A DNA stretch of 12,901 nucleotides from CSP1-1 sp035620615 (lineage in GTDB: Archaea > Thermoproteota > Nitrososphaeria > Nitrososphaerales > Nitrosopumilaceae). This document shows, piece after piece, positions 1 through 6,109 of this stretch; positions within the stretch are counted from its first letter, which is position 1, and every line of letters begins with the position of its first letter. The translations under genes were made by a program, and so were the position numbers. The notes under the pieces were generated by a model that saw only the letters and a program-made list of their open reading frames with translations, ran no database searches and had not been told where the DNA came from. The stretch covers positions 1 through 12,901 of the forward strand of contig DASPGM010000018.1 in NCBI GenBank assembly GCA_035620615.1, given 5' to 3'.

Positions 1-45
1 TGATTTTTTTGACTTTAGATCGGCTGCAGTAATTTTTTCTGCCAT
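1..45 (-). CDS. 5' end of an unidentified leftward gene (truncated by window edge)
   Basis: An ATG on the minus strand at 45 opens a frame that stays open to the window edge, reading MAEKITAADLKSKKS. Only 15 codons are present, so no family can be assigned. The Met-Ala-Glu start is common in these archaea; uL11 in this window also begins MAE. It diverges from the TRIC-like gene beginning at 125, leaving about 80 AT-rich bases for two promoters. The residues do not look like the start of the stalk protein L12/P1, which would be the expected neighbour of the L10/L1 cluster. The short frame could be open by chance, although its position at a divergent gap makes a real gene start plausible. Confidence 0.45.
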   Translation of the reverse strand, partial: MAEKITAADLKSKKS

Positions 46-124
46 GTTAAATCATTTGTCAACATCTAATTTATTTCATTTTATCCTTAACGTTAATTAC
101 AAGTAAATATGACACATTCTTGGT

Positions 125-763
125 TTGGTGGATTTTTCTCTCCCTGCTGATGTATTTATCTACATTTTAGATCTTTTTGGGACTATGGCCTTTGCAGTTA
201 CTGGGGCCTTTAAGGCAATAGAGCACAAATCAGACATTGTAGGAATAATAATTCTCGCAGTAATTACTGGTGTTGCAGGTGGAACAATTAGAGATATAGT
301 TCTAGGTAAATCTCCTCCAAATTCTATAGTGGACCCCGCATATCTGATAATTACGGTAGCAACAGGAATTGTTTTATTTTTTCTATATTCAAGACTCAAA
401 AAACACTGGAATGTATTTTTAAAATTTGATGCAATTGGACTGGGCGTATTTACAGTAATTGGCGCAACATTTGCCTACAATATTTTTGGATTAAACTTTC
501 TTGTCATGGTTCTAGCAGGAATGCTTACTGCAGTTGGGGGAGGAATTTTACGCGATGTCTTTGTAAATGAAGTTCCTATTGTATTTGTAAAGGAGCTATA
601 TGCCTCTGCTAGTTTTGCAGGCGCTGTGTCATTTTATCTCATATTGGCTGCAGGTGGAGAGCTATATCTTGCAACTATAGTTGGAATTATTCTAACTACT
701 GGACTGCGCCTAGTTGCAATGAAATACAACTGGAATTTGCCTAAGGTTAAGGGAAATCCCTGA
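125..763 (+). CDS. TRIC-type (UPF0126/YicG family) integral membrane cation channel
   Basis: This is a 212-residue polytopic membrane protein with about seven hydrophobic segments. It is built as two homologous halves, each carrying the family's glycine-rich signature: GGTIRD at about residues 52-57 and GGGILRD at about 138-144. This duplicated layout is that of the prokaryotic TRIC (trimeric intracellular cation) channel family, formerly UPF0126, whose studied members form trimers conducting monovalent cations across the cytoplasmic membrane. Function here is inferred from the family; the physiological ion is unknown. The start is TTG at 125, or the next codon, GTG at 128; an upstream ATG at 109 is out of frame and soon hits a stop. 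A weak TTAATTA box at 93-99 lies about 28 bases upstream. The stop is only two bases from the stop of the opposing L10 gene. Confidence 0.85.
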   Translation: MVDFSLPADVFIYILDLFGTMAFAVTGAFKAIEHKSDIVGIIILAVITGVAGGTIRDIVLGKSPPNSIVDPAYLIITVATGIVLFFLYSRLKKHWNVFLKFDAIGLGVFTVIGATFAYNIFGLNFLVMVLAGMLTAVGGGILRDVFVNEVPIVFVKELYASASFAGAVSFYLILAAGGELYLATIVGIILTTGLRLVAMKYNWNLPKVKGNP

Positions 764-765
764 AA

Positions 766-1632
766 TTATGCAGGAGTATAGTCTTTGGCCTTTCCAGCCA
801 AGCTACTTGCTTGAGCATGGCCCTTTTGTAAAATCTGCTCCTTTGTTTCTGGAGTAATAAATCCAGACTCTACAGATACTGCATTAGCAGCACGTGCAGC
901 TTTGGCCAAAATTAATTCAATATTGTCTTTTGTAATGTATGCAGCTTCAATTGATAATGAAATTGCTTGCTGGTGAGCCTGGATTAACTCATTTCTAAAC
1001 TTCTCAACATCGATTACCAAGTTTTCTTTAGTGTAATGAATTCCTTTTTCTAGTGCAGCTCCAAGGGAGATTCCTGCCTCAACTGCCTTTATGTCAAGTT
1101 TTCCTAAAAGTATGGCAAGCTTTGCACCAATAACTCCGCCCTTTTCTACTGGAGTTGTATCTTTTGTAATCCAAATTGTTCCTTGATCAATTTTTGTTGG
1201 AATTCCTGCCTCCTTAAAGTCAGTAAGAATTGGACCTGGAGCAACGCCAGTATTTTTTGCAGGAATTACAATGTCTTTGCTTGCAATATCTCCTGCTCGT
1301 CCAAGTAACATTATCTTGTTTTTTCCAAGTAAAACATTTAGCTTAAAAGGTGACATGTTTGTAAACATGAAAAGACACTGTCCTTTTAGCTCTGAAATCA
1401 TTTCTTTTATTCCAGGAATATCTAGTGTTGCAAATGCCTTTTTTGCAATTTTGTCTTTGATACTAAAAATTTCAACTTCGCCTTTGAATTTTTTTCGTAG
1501 TGGTAGTAGCTGAGAAGATCTAATCTTTTCCATTCGAACTAGTGCAATTACGCTATATTTTTTTGGCATCTCTTGTAGCTGCTGATACATTTGTGCCTTT
1601 TTCTTAGGATATGCAGTCCTGTTCTCATGCAT
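766..1632 (-). CDS. rplP0: Large-subunit ribosomal protein uL10 (acidic stalk base, aP0)
   Basis: This 288-residue protein is archaeal uL10/P0, which binds 23S rRNA with uL11 and carries the L12/P1 dimers that recruit translation GTPases. The N-terminal RNA-binding domain covers about residues 1-110. The archaeal/eukaryotic insertion follows (about 110-185, with APGPILTDF near 131-139). Helices that would form the L12-binding spine occupy about 205-283. The protein stops at ...KDYTPA and shows none of the acidic, Glu-rich tail with a Gly-Leu-Phe end that most archaeal P0 proteins have. It follows rpl1 with no spacer: the L1 stop TAG is directly followed by this ATG, so the two are surely co-transcribed and probably translationally coupled. 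No L12 gene follows; the next gene is convergent, two bases away. Confidence 0.95.
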   Translation of the reverse strand: MHENRTAYPKKKAQMYQQLQEMPKKYSVIALVRMEKIRSSQLLPLRKKFKGEVEIFSIKDKIAKKAFATLDIPGIKEMISELKGQCLFMFTNMSPFKLNVLLGKNKIMLLGRAGDIASKDIVIPAKNTGVAPGPILTDFKEAGIPTKIDQGTIWITKDTTPVEKGGVIGAKLAILLGKLDIKAVEAGISLGAALEKGIHYTKENLVIDVEKFRNELIQAHQQAISLSIEAAYITKDNIELILAKAARAANAVSVESGFITPETKEQILQKGHAQASSLAGKAKDYTPA

Positions 1633-2286
1633 CTACTTTTTCACCACTTGTGGTTGTTTGATTAACTTACCCATTGTAGTTTTTATCATAATCCTTCTAA
1701 GATTTTTTTCGCCGTTTGGCAATTTTTTTTCTACTGCATTAATTACAGCATGTGCATTTTGTGCCAGCTCAGAATCCTCCATTGATTCGTCTCCAATTTT
1801 ACACGCCATTGATAACGAGTTTTTAACTTTCACTCTAACTGAAGATCTAAATCTCTGAAGAAATGATTCTATACTTGCATTAAATGGAACTGGAATTGGC
1901 ATCTTCCCTCTTGGACCAAGTATCTGACCCAAAACCTTACCAACTACTGGCATAAGTTTAGTGTCTGCCAAAAAGAAATCAAAACTATTAATCATTTTTC
2001 GTGATTCTCTTTTGTTTGCTGCTAGGCGAGTTAGCTCATCATTATCAATTACTCTATCAGCATTTGCACTTTTTGCCTTTAGTCCCATATCTCCAGATGC
2101 CATTACGCAAACTGCAGCTGGAGAATGTGTTTTTGGAAGCTGTACAGTTTCATTTAGTGAAAATCCCTTTTTTACATCAATATCTTTGAAGACCATAATC
2201 AATTCTACAGACTGTTTGAATTTTGGTTTCTTTTCTGCAGATTTTGCTTCCTTTACCATTTCTAATAGCTGAGCTTCTGTAATCAT
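1633..2286 (-). CDS. rpl1: Large-subunit ribosomal protein uL1
   Basis: At 217 residues this is the usual length for archaeal uL1, the protein of the mobile L1 stalk that helps deacylated tRNA leave the E site. The hallmark is ILGPRGKMP at about residues 122-130, in the lid domain, followed by a second RNA-binding domain half containing FRSSVRVKVKNS (about 146-157). The start ATG at 2286 is preceded by an AT-rich box at 2312-2319 on the minus strand, about 29 bases upstream, so the leader should be only a few bases long. In methanogens L1 represses its own operon by binding its mRNA near the start; with so short a leader any such site here would have to lie inside the coding region. rplP0 begins immediately after the stop codon. 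Confidence 0.96.
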   Translation of the reverse strand: MITEAQLLEMVKEAKSAEKKPKFKQSVELIMVFKDIDVKKGFSLNETVQLPKTHSPAAVCVMASGDMGLKAKSANADRVIDNDELTRLAANKRESRKMINSFDFFLADTKLMPVVGKVLGQILGPRGKMPIPVPFNASIESFLQRFRSSVRVKVKNSLSMACKIGDESMEDSELAQNAHAVINAVEKKLPNGEKNLRRIMIKTTMGKLIKQPQVVKK

Positions 2287-2311
2287 TACGAAGCATTTTC
2301 TGAAAAACCTA

Positions 2312-2319
2312 CTTAAAAT
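2312..2319 (-). promoter_or_regulatory. Candidate TATA box of the rpl1-rplP0 operon
   Basis: On the minus strand this reads ATTTTAAG, centred about 29 bases before the L1 ATG. That spacing predicts a transcript starting within a few bases of the start codon. It shows that rpl1-rplP0 probably has its own promoter, as expected given that the Lrp gene separates it from the upstream part of the cluster. Confidence 0.5.
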
Positions 2320-2376
2320 CGTTTAGGGGTTGGTACGCTCAAAAATCATATGTTTTAAAAAAATTTCCGCTTTTCT

Positions 2377-2395
2377 AATATTAAACTGTAATATT
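2377..2395. repeat. Perfect inverted repeat in the rpl1/Lrp divergent gap (possible operator)
   Basis: The arms AATATTA (2377-2383) and TAATATT (2389-2395) are exact reverse complements, separated by a 5-base spacer, AACTG. The repeat lies about 60-80 bases upstream of the Lrp-family start and about 90 bases upstream of the L1 start, in the shared control region. Lrp/AsnC regulators often bind short imperfect palindromes near their own promoters, so autoregulation is a fair guess. The DNA is very AT-rich, however, and AATATT is itself a palindrome, so chance is a serious alternative. Confidence 0.4.
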
Positions 2396-2420
2396 CAGGA
2401 ACAATAGATACAAAACTTAC

Positions 2421-2428
2421 ATTTATTA
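2421..2428 (+). promoter_or_regulatory. Candidate TATA box of the Lrp/AsnC-family gene
   Basis: ATTTATTA is centred about 31 bases before the TTG start at 2456. This would place transcription initiation about six bases upstream of the start codon, fitting a nearly leaderless mRNA. Confidence 0.45.
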
Positions 2429-2455
2429 CCTCATTTCAAAAAAAAATTCCTAACA

Positions 2456-2908
2456 TTGCACCGTTATGATGATTTGGACATGAAAATCCTATTTGAGCTA
2501 ACAAAGGATGCAAGCATCTCAGTTCCAAATCTCTCAAAAAAACTAAACATAAACTCGTCTGTTCTTTACAGCCGAATCAAAAGGCTAGTCAAAAAGAAGC
2601 TCATAAAAAAATTCACTGTAGTAATTGATGACTCTCTTTTAGGAATAGAGGTAAAGGCATCAGTTGGCATTAATCGAGACCCAAAACTAAAAACCGAAAT
2701 TCACAAGGCATTGATGGAAACACCTGAAATTGCTTCAATTTCAGAAGTTACAGGAAGATTTGATATTATTGTTAGAGTTTTTGCAAAAAATCTAGAGGCA
2801 TTGCACACTATAGTAATTGAGAAAATTGGTAAAATTAATGGCGTTCAAAACACCGAAACCTTTGTTGAATTGCAAAAAACCGATAAGGATCCCGTTTATC
2901 TAACCTAA
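2456..2908 (+). CDS. Lrp/AsnC-family transcriptional regulator
   Basis: This 150-residue protein has the standard two-domain Lrp/AsnC layout. An N-terminal winged helix-turn-helix begins with the family-typical DDLDMKILFELTKDA (about residues 5-19), with the recognition helix around 33-46. An effector-binding RAM domain follows (about 66-140) and includes GRFDIIVRVFA at 100-110. Such proteins form dimers or octamers and respond to amino acids or related metabolites. The effector and targets here are unknown. The start is TTG, chosen because it gives the family's usual N-terminus; the first in-frame ATG (2480) would remove part of the first helix. The gene sits inside the L11/L1 ribosomal cluster on the opposite strand, divergent from rpl1 and convergent with rpl11 (7-base gap). 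Confidence 0.93.
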   Translation: MHRYDDLDMKILFELTKDASISVPNLSKKLNINSSVLYSRIKRLVKKKLIKKFTVVIDDSLLGIEVKASVGINRDPKLKTEIHKALMETPEIASISEVTGRFDIIVRVFAKNLEALHTIVIEKIGKINGVQNTETFVELQKTDKDPVYLT

Positions 2909-2915
2909 AAATTAT

Positions 2916-3395
2916 TTATTTAAATTTCTCATCCCATTTACCGGCATTAATTTCTGCGGTAATCTCTTTTGGTGATTTTCCCTCTACTTTGACTCCAAGG
3001 CATAGACATGTTCCAATAATTTCTTTTGCAGCAGATTTTAAAGATGTAGCATAGGACTTGTCAAATTTAGTTTTTGTAACCTTTACTACTCCATCCATCT
3101 TGATATCTCCAACCCACTCTGCTCCAGAGGTGCCAGAGCCTTTCTGAATTCCAGCCTCTTTTAGTATCAAAGATGCTGCCGATGGAATTCCTATTTCAAT
3201 TTCCCATTTTTTAGTATCAGTGTCTACTGTAACTGTTACAGGAACCTTCATTCCGGTGAAATCTTTTGTTTTTTCATTAATTGCGTTAATTACCTGCATA
3301 ATGTTGACTCCCATTGGACCTAATGATGGACCAAGTGGTGGACCTGCAGATGCTTCTCCACCAGTTACAAGTGCTGAGATTTTCTGTTCTGCCAT
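2916..3395 (-). CDS. rpl11: Large-subunit ribosomal protein uL11
   Basis: This 159-residue protein is uL11, which binds the GTPase-associated region of 23S rRNA beside P0. The N-terminal domain carries the signature GPPLGPSLGPMGVN (about residues 18-31), the region that contacts elongation factors. The C-terminal RNA-binding domain runs from about 71, with GTCLCLGVKVEGKSP (about 128-142) taking the place of the common S-x-G-I-x-V motif. The ATG at 3395 lies 37 bases after the spt5 stop. A weak AAGGAT lies about 8 bases ahead of it, and an AT-rich TTAAATTTTAA stretch at 3413-3423 could act as an extra promoter, though its spacing is short. Most likely it is the last gene of the secE-spt5-rpl11 transcript. 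Confidence 0.96.
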   Translation of the reverse strand: MAEQKISALVTGGEASAGPPLGPSLGPMGVNIMQVINAINEKTKDFTGMKVPVTVTVDTDTKKWEIEIGIPSAASLILKEAGIQKGSGTSGAEWVGDIKMDGVVKVTKTKFDKSYATSLKSAAKEIIGTCLCLGVKVEGKSPKEITAEINAGKWDEKFK

Positions 3396-3432
3396 GTGGT
3401 TATCCTTTTTAGTTAAAATTTAATCCTTGCGA

Positions 3433-3957
3433 CTATGAACTGAGTTTAAGATAGTTTGCATCTACTGTAACTGGAAGCTGATATGGTGCATCAAGCAAAA
3501 TTACAGTTGCCTCCTCTTTGTCATGATCTACTCGTGTAACTGTAGCCTTCATTCCTTTAAATGGCCCGCCAATAATCTCAACTATCTTATCAACAGCAAG
3601 TTCAGATACGGTAGATTTTTTGACCAGGTATCCTTCAATGTCTTTGAATTCTAATTCCCCTCTTAATTGTCCGCGAATGTGTCTTACTCCTTGAATTGCA
3701 TTAAATGCCTCGTTTGCATCAATTGCCTCTATTACCACATATCCTTTTAGATTTTCAATTAATAATACAGATTGAATGTTAATTTTTTTTGTATTGACTC
3801 TATTTTGTAAAAGATTGAGCACAACTTTTTCCTGACCACCAGTTGTTCTTATTGCAAAAAGATGTGACTTGATATCTTCTTCTGGTTTTGATGAAGGTTG
3901 TGGTGCACTAGGGGCCTCAACTTCTGTGTTTACAACTTCGTGTGTTTCTTCTGCCAA
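3433..3957 (-). CDS. spt5: Transcription elongation factor Spt5 (NusG homologue)
   Basis: This 174-residue protein is archaeal Spt5, which clamps RNA polymerase on DNA and raises processivity together with Spt4. An acidic, proline-rich tail of about 30 residues comes first. The NGN domain follows (about 31-110), containing FAIRTTGGQEKVV and GYVVIEA, and then a C-terminal KOW domain (about 118-172) with the typical GPFKGMKATV at 131-140. Archaeal Spt5 is usually about 150 residues, so the extra length is this N-terminal tail. The start is TTG at 3957, six bases after the secE stop; a later start would lie inside the NGN domain. The position between secE and rpl11 is the ancient order also seen in bacteria (secE-nusG-rplK). 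Confidence 0.94.
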   Translation of the reverse strand: MAEETHEVVNTEVEAPSAPQPSSKPEEDIKSHLFAIRTTGGQEKVVLNLLQNRVNTKKINIQSVLLIENLKGYVVIEAIDANEAFNAIQGVRHIRGQLRGELEFKDIEGYLVKKSTVSELAVDKIVEIIGGPFKGMKATVTRVDHDKEEATVILLDAPYQLPVTVDANYLKLSS

Positions 3958-3963
3958 TTTTAT

Positions 3964-4110
3964 CTAACGCCCAAATGTTGCAACAGAGAAAACGAACTGG
4001 ATAACAAATCCAATCGAGCCAATTGAAATTACGCCTAGTATAACTAATCTTAAATGTTGCATATAGTCCTCCTTATCGGATTTTTTTGCAAGCTTCATTG
4101 TATTTACCAT
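3964..4110 (-). CDS. secE: Protein translocase subunit SecE / Sec61-gamma
   Basis: This very small gene of 48 codons plus TAG starts at the minus-strand ATG at 4110. A charged N-terminus (MVNTMKLAKKSDKEDYMQH) leads into a single membrane span, about residues 20-42 (LRLVILGVISIGSIG then FVIQFVF), and a short tail. The K-L-A-x-K-x-x-x-x-D/E-Y amphipathic stretch before one transmembrane helix is the hallmark of archaeal SecE/Sec61-gamma, which braces the SecY channel. Position supports the call strongly: it lies directly upstream of spt5 with six bases between stop and start, as in the conserved secE-spt5(nusG)-L11 order. A second in-frame ATG at 4098 is an alternative start. It diverges from the DTD2 gene. 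Confidence 0.9.
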   Translation of the reverse strand: MVNTMKLAKKSDKEDYMQHLRLVILGVISIGSIGFVIQFVFSVATFGR

Positions 4111-4146
4111 ATTACGTATGGTGTTTCTCGGGTTCAATGCCTGTGA

Positions 4147-4154
4147 TTAATAAA
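4147..4154 (+). promoter_or_regulatory. Candidate TATA box of dtdA, possibly shared with secE
   Basis: TTAATAAA is centred about 26 bases before the dtdA ATG, the ideal spacing for a leaderless archaeal transcript. Read on the other strand it is TTTATTAA, about 40 bases before the secE ATG, which would give secE a leader of roughly 13 bases. The spacer between the box and secE otherwise contains no good AT-rich box, so one near-symmetric element may serve both directions. Confidence 0.5.
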
Positions 4155-4176
4155 GTGTACTTATATCTTTTATCTA

Positions 4177-4953
4177 ATGCAATTACTAGTTGCGTACCGC
4201 GATGACCCAGCAGGCCATAATATGGCTAAATTCATATCGCAAGAAATGAAAAGAGATGGAGAAATTTATCGTGATAAAAATTTTGATCTTTTAGAAATCC
4301 CTACTCCGGCAATTTCAGCTGACTGGCTTGAGGAAAAATATTCCTATGATGGGTTTGTTTTTTTATCAAAGCATGCAGCAGAATCAGGAGTTTTAGCATT
4401 AACGTGTCACAGTACGGGAAATTTTTCTGAAGCAAAGTTTGGCGGAAACACTCGACAGGTGGCAATCCCGCATCCTGACTTGCAAAAATCTTACCTACAA
4501 AATCTGTGGCAAAATAAAAAAAACTTTGCAGATTTTCAAATTACAATAGAGGCAACTCATCATGGCCCAACTAATTTGACCAAGCCAGCAATATTCATTG
4601 AGATTGGAACAACTCAAAAACAATGGAACGATACTAGTCTTTGTTTCTCTGTTGCAAAAATTGTACAAGATACTCTGAATACCAAACCAAAAGAAAATCC
4701 CGTTGCAATTTGTTTTGGTGGAACTCACTATCCTGACAAGTTTACAAACGAACTTTTAGACGGCAAATTTGCATTAGGTACTGTAATTCCAAAGCATGCA
4801 CTTGATTTTCTAGACGAAAAACTATTCTCACATATTATTGAGCGAAATAATATGGCAAAAGCTGCTCTACTTGACTGGGGAGGTCTTGGTCCAAATAAAC
4901 AAAAAGTTTTAGATTTACTAAATAGTACTTCACTTGAGGTAATCAGGCTTTGA
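4177..4953 (+). CDS. dtdA: D-aminoacyl-tRNA deacylase, archaeal/plant DTD2 type
   Basis: This 258-residue enzyme matches the DTD2 (GEK1-like) family, which hydrolyses the ester between a D-amino acid and tRNA so that mischarged tRNA is recycled. Conserved blocks are SKHAAESG (about 64-71), LTCHSTGN (75-82), EATHHGPT (125-132), FIEIGTT (140-146), CFGGTHYPDKFT (179-190) and PKHALD (205-210). Several histidines in these blocks are those expected near the active site. The protein is cytoplasmic. The ATG follows a TATA-like box at 4147-4154. The stop TGA overlaps the TTG start of the alkyltransferase gene by four bases, so the two are translated from one message. Both remove chemical faults, one from tRNA and one from DNA; the functional link is an inference. 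Confidence 0.95.
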   Translation: MQLLVAYRDDPAGHNMAKFISQEMKRDGEIYRDKNFDLLEIPTPAISADWLEEKYSYDGFVFLSKHAAESGVLALTCHSTGNFSEAKFGGNTRQVAIPHPDLQKSYLQNLWQNKKNFADFQITIEATHHGPTNLTKPAIFIEIGTTQKQWNDTSLCFSVAKIVQDTLNTKPKENPVAICFGGTHYPDKFTNELLDGKFALGTVIPKHALDFLDEKLFSHIIERNNMAKAALLDWGGLGPNKQKVLDLLNSTSLEVIRL

Positions 4954-5249
4954 ATTTATCTGAGCAAGTATACAAAAAACTACTTGAGGTACCTGAGGGC
5001 AGCGTTACAACATATTTAGAATTATCAAAAGCAGTTGGCTTAAAAAATGGACAAAGAGTAATTGGCCAAATTATGAAAAACAATCCCTTTCCAGCTATAG
5101 TTCCATGTCATAGAGTTGTAAAATCAGATGGAAAAATTGGTGGATATGCATATGGCCAAAATGTAAAGGCAAACATGTTAAAAAAAGAAGGAATTAAAAT
5201 TCAAAATGGAAAAATTTTAGACTGGAATAAAACTTTCTACCAGTTCTAA
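4950..5249 (+). CDS. ogt: Methylated-DNA--protein-cysteine S-methyltransferase (O6-alkylguanine repair)
   Basis: This 99-residue protein consists only of the C-terminal catalytic domain of the Ogt/AGT/MGMT family, which moves an alkyl group from O6-alkylguanine in DNA onto its own cysteine and is used up. The winged-helix part carries GSVTTYLELSKAVG (about 17-30). The arginine finger is probably R36 in GQRVIGQIMKNNP. The acceptor site is VPCHRVV with C53. Since the cysteine is present rather than tryptophan, this is a true transferase and not an alkyltransferase-like (ATL) protein. The family's N-terminal domain is absent, as in some short archaeal versions. The start is TTG in a TTGA overlap with the dtdA stop. 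The stop overlaps that of the opposing eL19 gene by four bases. Confidence 0.93.
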   Translation: MNLSEQVYKKLLEVPEGSVTTYLELSKAVGLKNGQRVIGQIMKNNPFPAIVPCHRVVKSDGKIGGYAYGQNVKANMLKKEGIKIQNGKILDWNKTFYQF

Positions 5250-5707
5250 GTATTTCGTTTCTCTTTGATCTCTGCAAGTAAGAGTCGGAGGTGTGCACTG
5301 TTTCTTACAGTATTTCCTCCAATCATTTTGTAGAGTTGCCAAAATTCTTTATTTGTAATCTCTTTTCTATCTTTTTCAATCTTTAATCTATATCGCAATG
5401 CACGAACCTTAATCATGTGAAGATCCTTTCTTGCCATACGAGCACCTCTTGTCCCCTTCTTTGCTCCTGGTTTTGGGCCTCGCTTTTTTCTCTGACTTTT
5501 CTTAAACGCTGCCCTGCCTCTAGATGTTCCAACAATTGGTTTGATTTTGATTGTATTGGCAGTAATTAGGCTTCGTATGTTATCTCTAGTAATTGCATCT
5601 GCAATATCATCAAGATGCTCTGAATCAAATCGAACTCTGTTTACTCCTACTCCCATAATTCGGGAGACTAGTCTTTTTTTTGCTCTAAGATTTACTACCA
5701 CTTGCAC
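5246..5707 (-). CDS. rpl19e: Large-subunit ribosomal protein eL19
   Basis: This 153-residue, highly basic protein is eL19, found in archaea and eukaryotes but not in bacteria. Typical parts are the N-terminal three-helix region (RAKKRLVSRIMGVGVNRV then FDSEHLDDIADAITRDNIRS), the lysine/arginine-rich arm GRAAFKKSQRKKRGPKPGAKKG (about 65-86, two stretches joined) that threads into rRNA, and a C-terminal helix ending LLLAEIKEKRNT. The start is GTG at 5707, or GTG at 5701 giving the shorter MVVNLRAKK; the second looks closer to the family. Either way the gene begins inside the 3' end of eL32 (17-23 base overlap), so the two are translationally linked. In many archaea this pair sits inside the spc ribosomal operon; here it stands alone. 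Confidence 0.95.
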   Translation of the reverse strand: MQVVVNLRAKKRLVSRIMGVGVNRVRFDSEHLDDIADAITRDNIRSLITANTIKIKPIVGTSRGRAAFKKSQRKKRGPKPGAKKGTRGARMARKDLHMIKVRALRYRLKIEKDRKEITNKEFWQLYKMIGGNTVRNSAHLRLLLAEIKEKRNT

Positions 5708-6089
5708 TCACTCTTGCATTAAATACTTTGAATTTTTTTTCAATTGCTTTTAGTAAAATCTCTTTTCTTTTTTTGACACCAACACTGTGTCCAATTCTCA
5801 AGCCATCGGCTTTTGGATCAAATTTATCTAAATCTTTAGTATTGAAAACTAAATTGTCAGTATATCCTGATGGATGTAATCCACGTGAAATTTTTGGTCC
5901 ACGAAAACCAACTTTGACAAGTCCTGGTCTTCCCCTACTTTTTTGCTTTCGCTGATGATTGTCAATACCTTTTGGTTTTCTCCAATTGGTTTGTAGTCTA
6001 ACATAACGCCAACTTTCTGGTCTTGCAAACTCTGGTCTGTTTGCTGAAGTTTTTTCTCGCAGCTCCAGCTTGTCCTTATTTATGGGCAT
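5685..6089 (-). CDS. rpl32e: Large-subunit ribosomal protein eL32
   Basis: This is eL32, 134 residues from the ATG at 6089. The recognisable core is RPESWRYVRLQTNWRKPKGIDN, a basic stretch rich in R/K, then VGFRGPKISRGLHPSGY and a C-terminal half with the LRIGHSVGVKKRKEILLKA region. The protein lines an rRNA surface of the large subunit. A TTG at 6104 in the same frame would add five residues. I prefer the ATG because the AT-rich box at 6110-6117 lies about 25 bases upstream of it, as in a leaderless gene, whereas the TTG would sit only about nine bases from that box, probably outside the mRNA. It overlaps and precedes eL19. Confidence 0.93.
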   Translation of the reverse strand: MPINKDKLELREKTSANRPEFARPESWRYVRLQTNWRKPKGIDNHQRKQKSRGRPGLVKVGFRGPKISRGLHPSGYTDNLVFNTKDLDKFDPKADGLRIGHSVGVKKRKEILLKAIEKKFKVFNARVSASGSKS

Positions 6090-6109
6090 CAAGTTGGATC
6101 TCAAATTTT

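Noticed and set aside
160..399. A 79-codon minus-strand frame inside the TRIC-like gene.
   Set aside because: It is the complement of a conserved membrane-protein frame, with no separate promoter or family signature.
1961..2272. A 103-codon plus-strand frame opposite rpl1.
   Set aside because: It is antisense to a universally conserved ribosomal protein and shows no domain of its own; the hydrophobic look comes from complementing Lys/Glu-rich codons.
2287..2455. Possible small RNA or leader element in the 169-base gap between rpl1 and the Lrp gene.
   Set aside because: Apart from the two AT boxes and the inverted repeat already listed, I see no stable GC-containing hairpin or tRNA/riboswitch-like structure; the gap is explained by two promoters.
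4128..4144. A T-arm-like stretch (GGTTCAATGCC) that resembles the 3' half of a tRNA.
   Set aside because: There is no matching acceptor stem, anticodon arm or D arm upstream; the region is occupied by the secE start and a short promoter gap.
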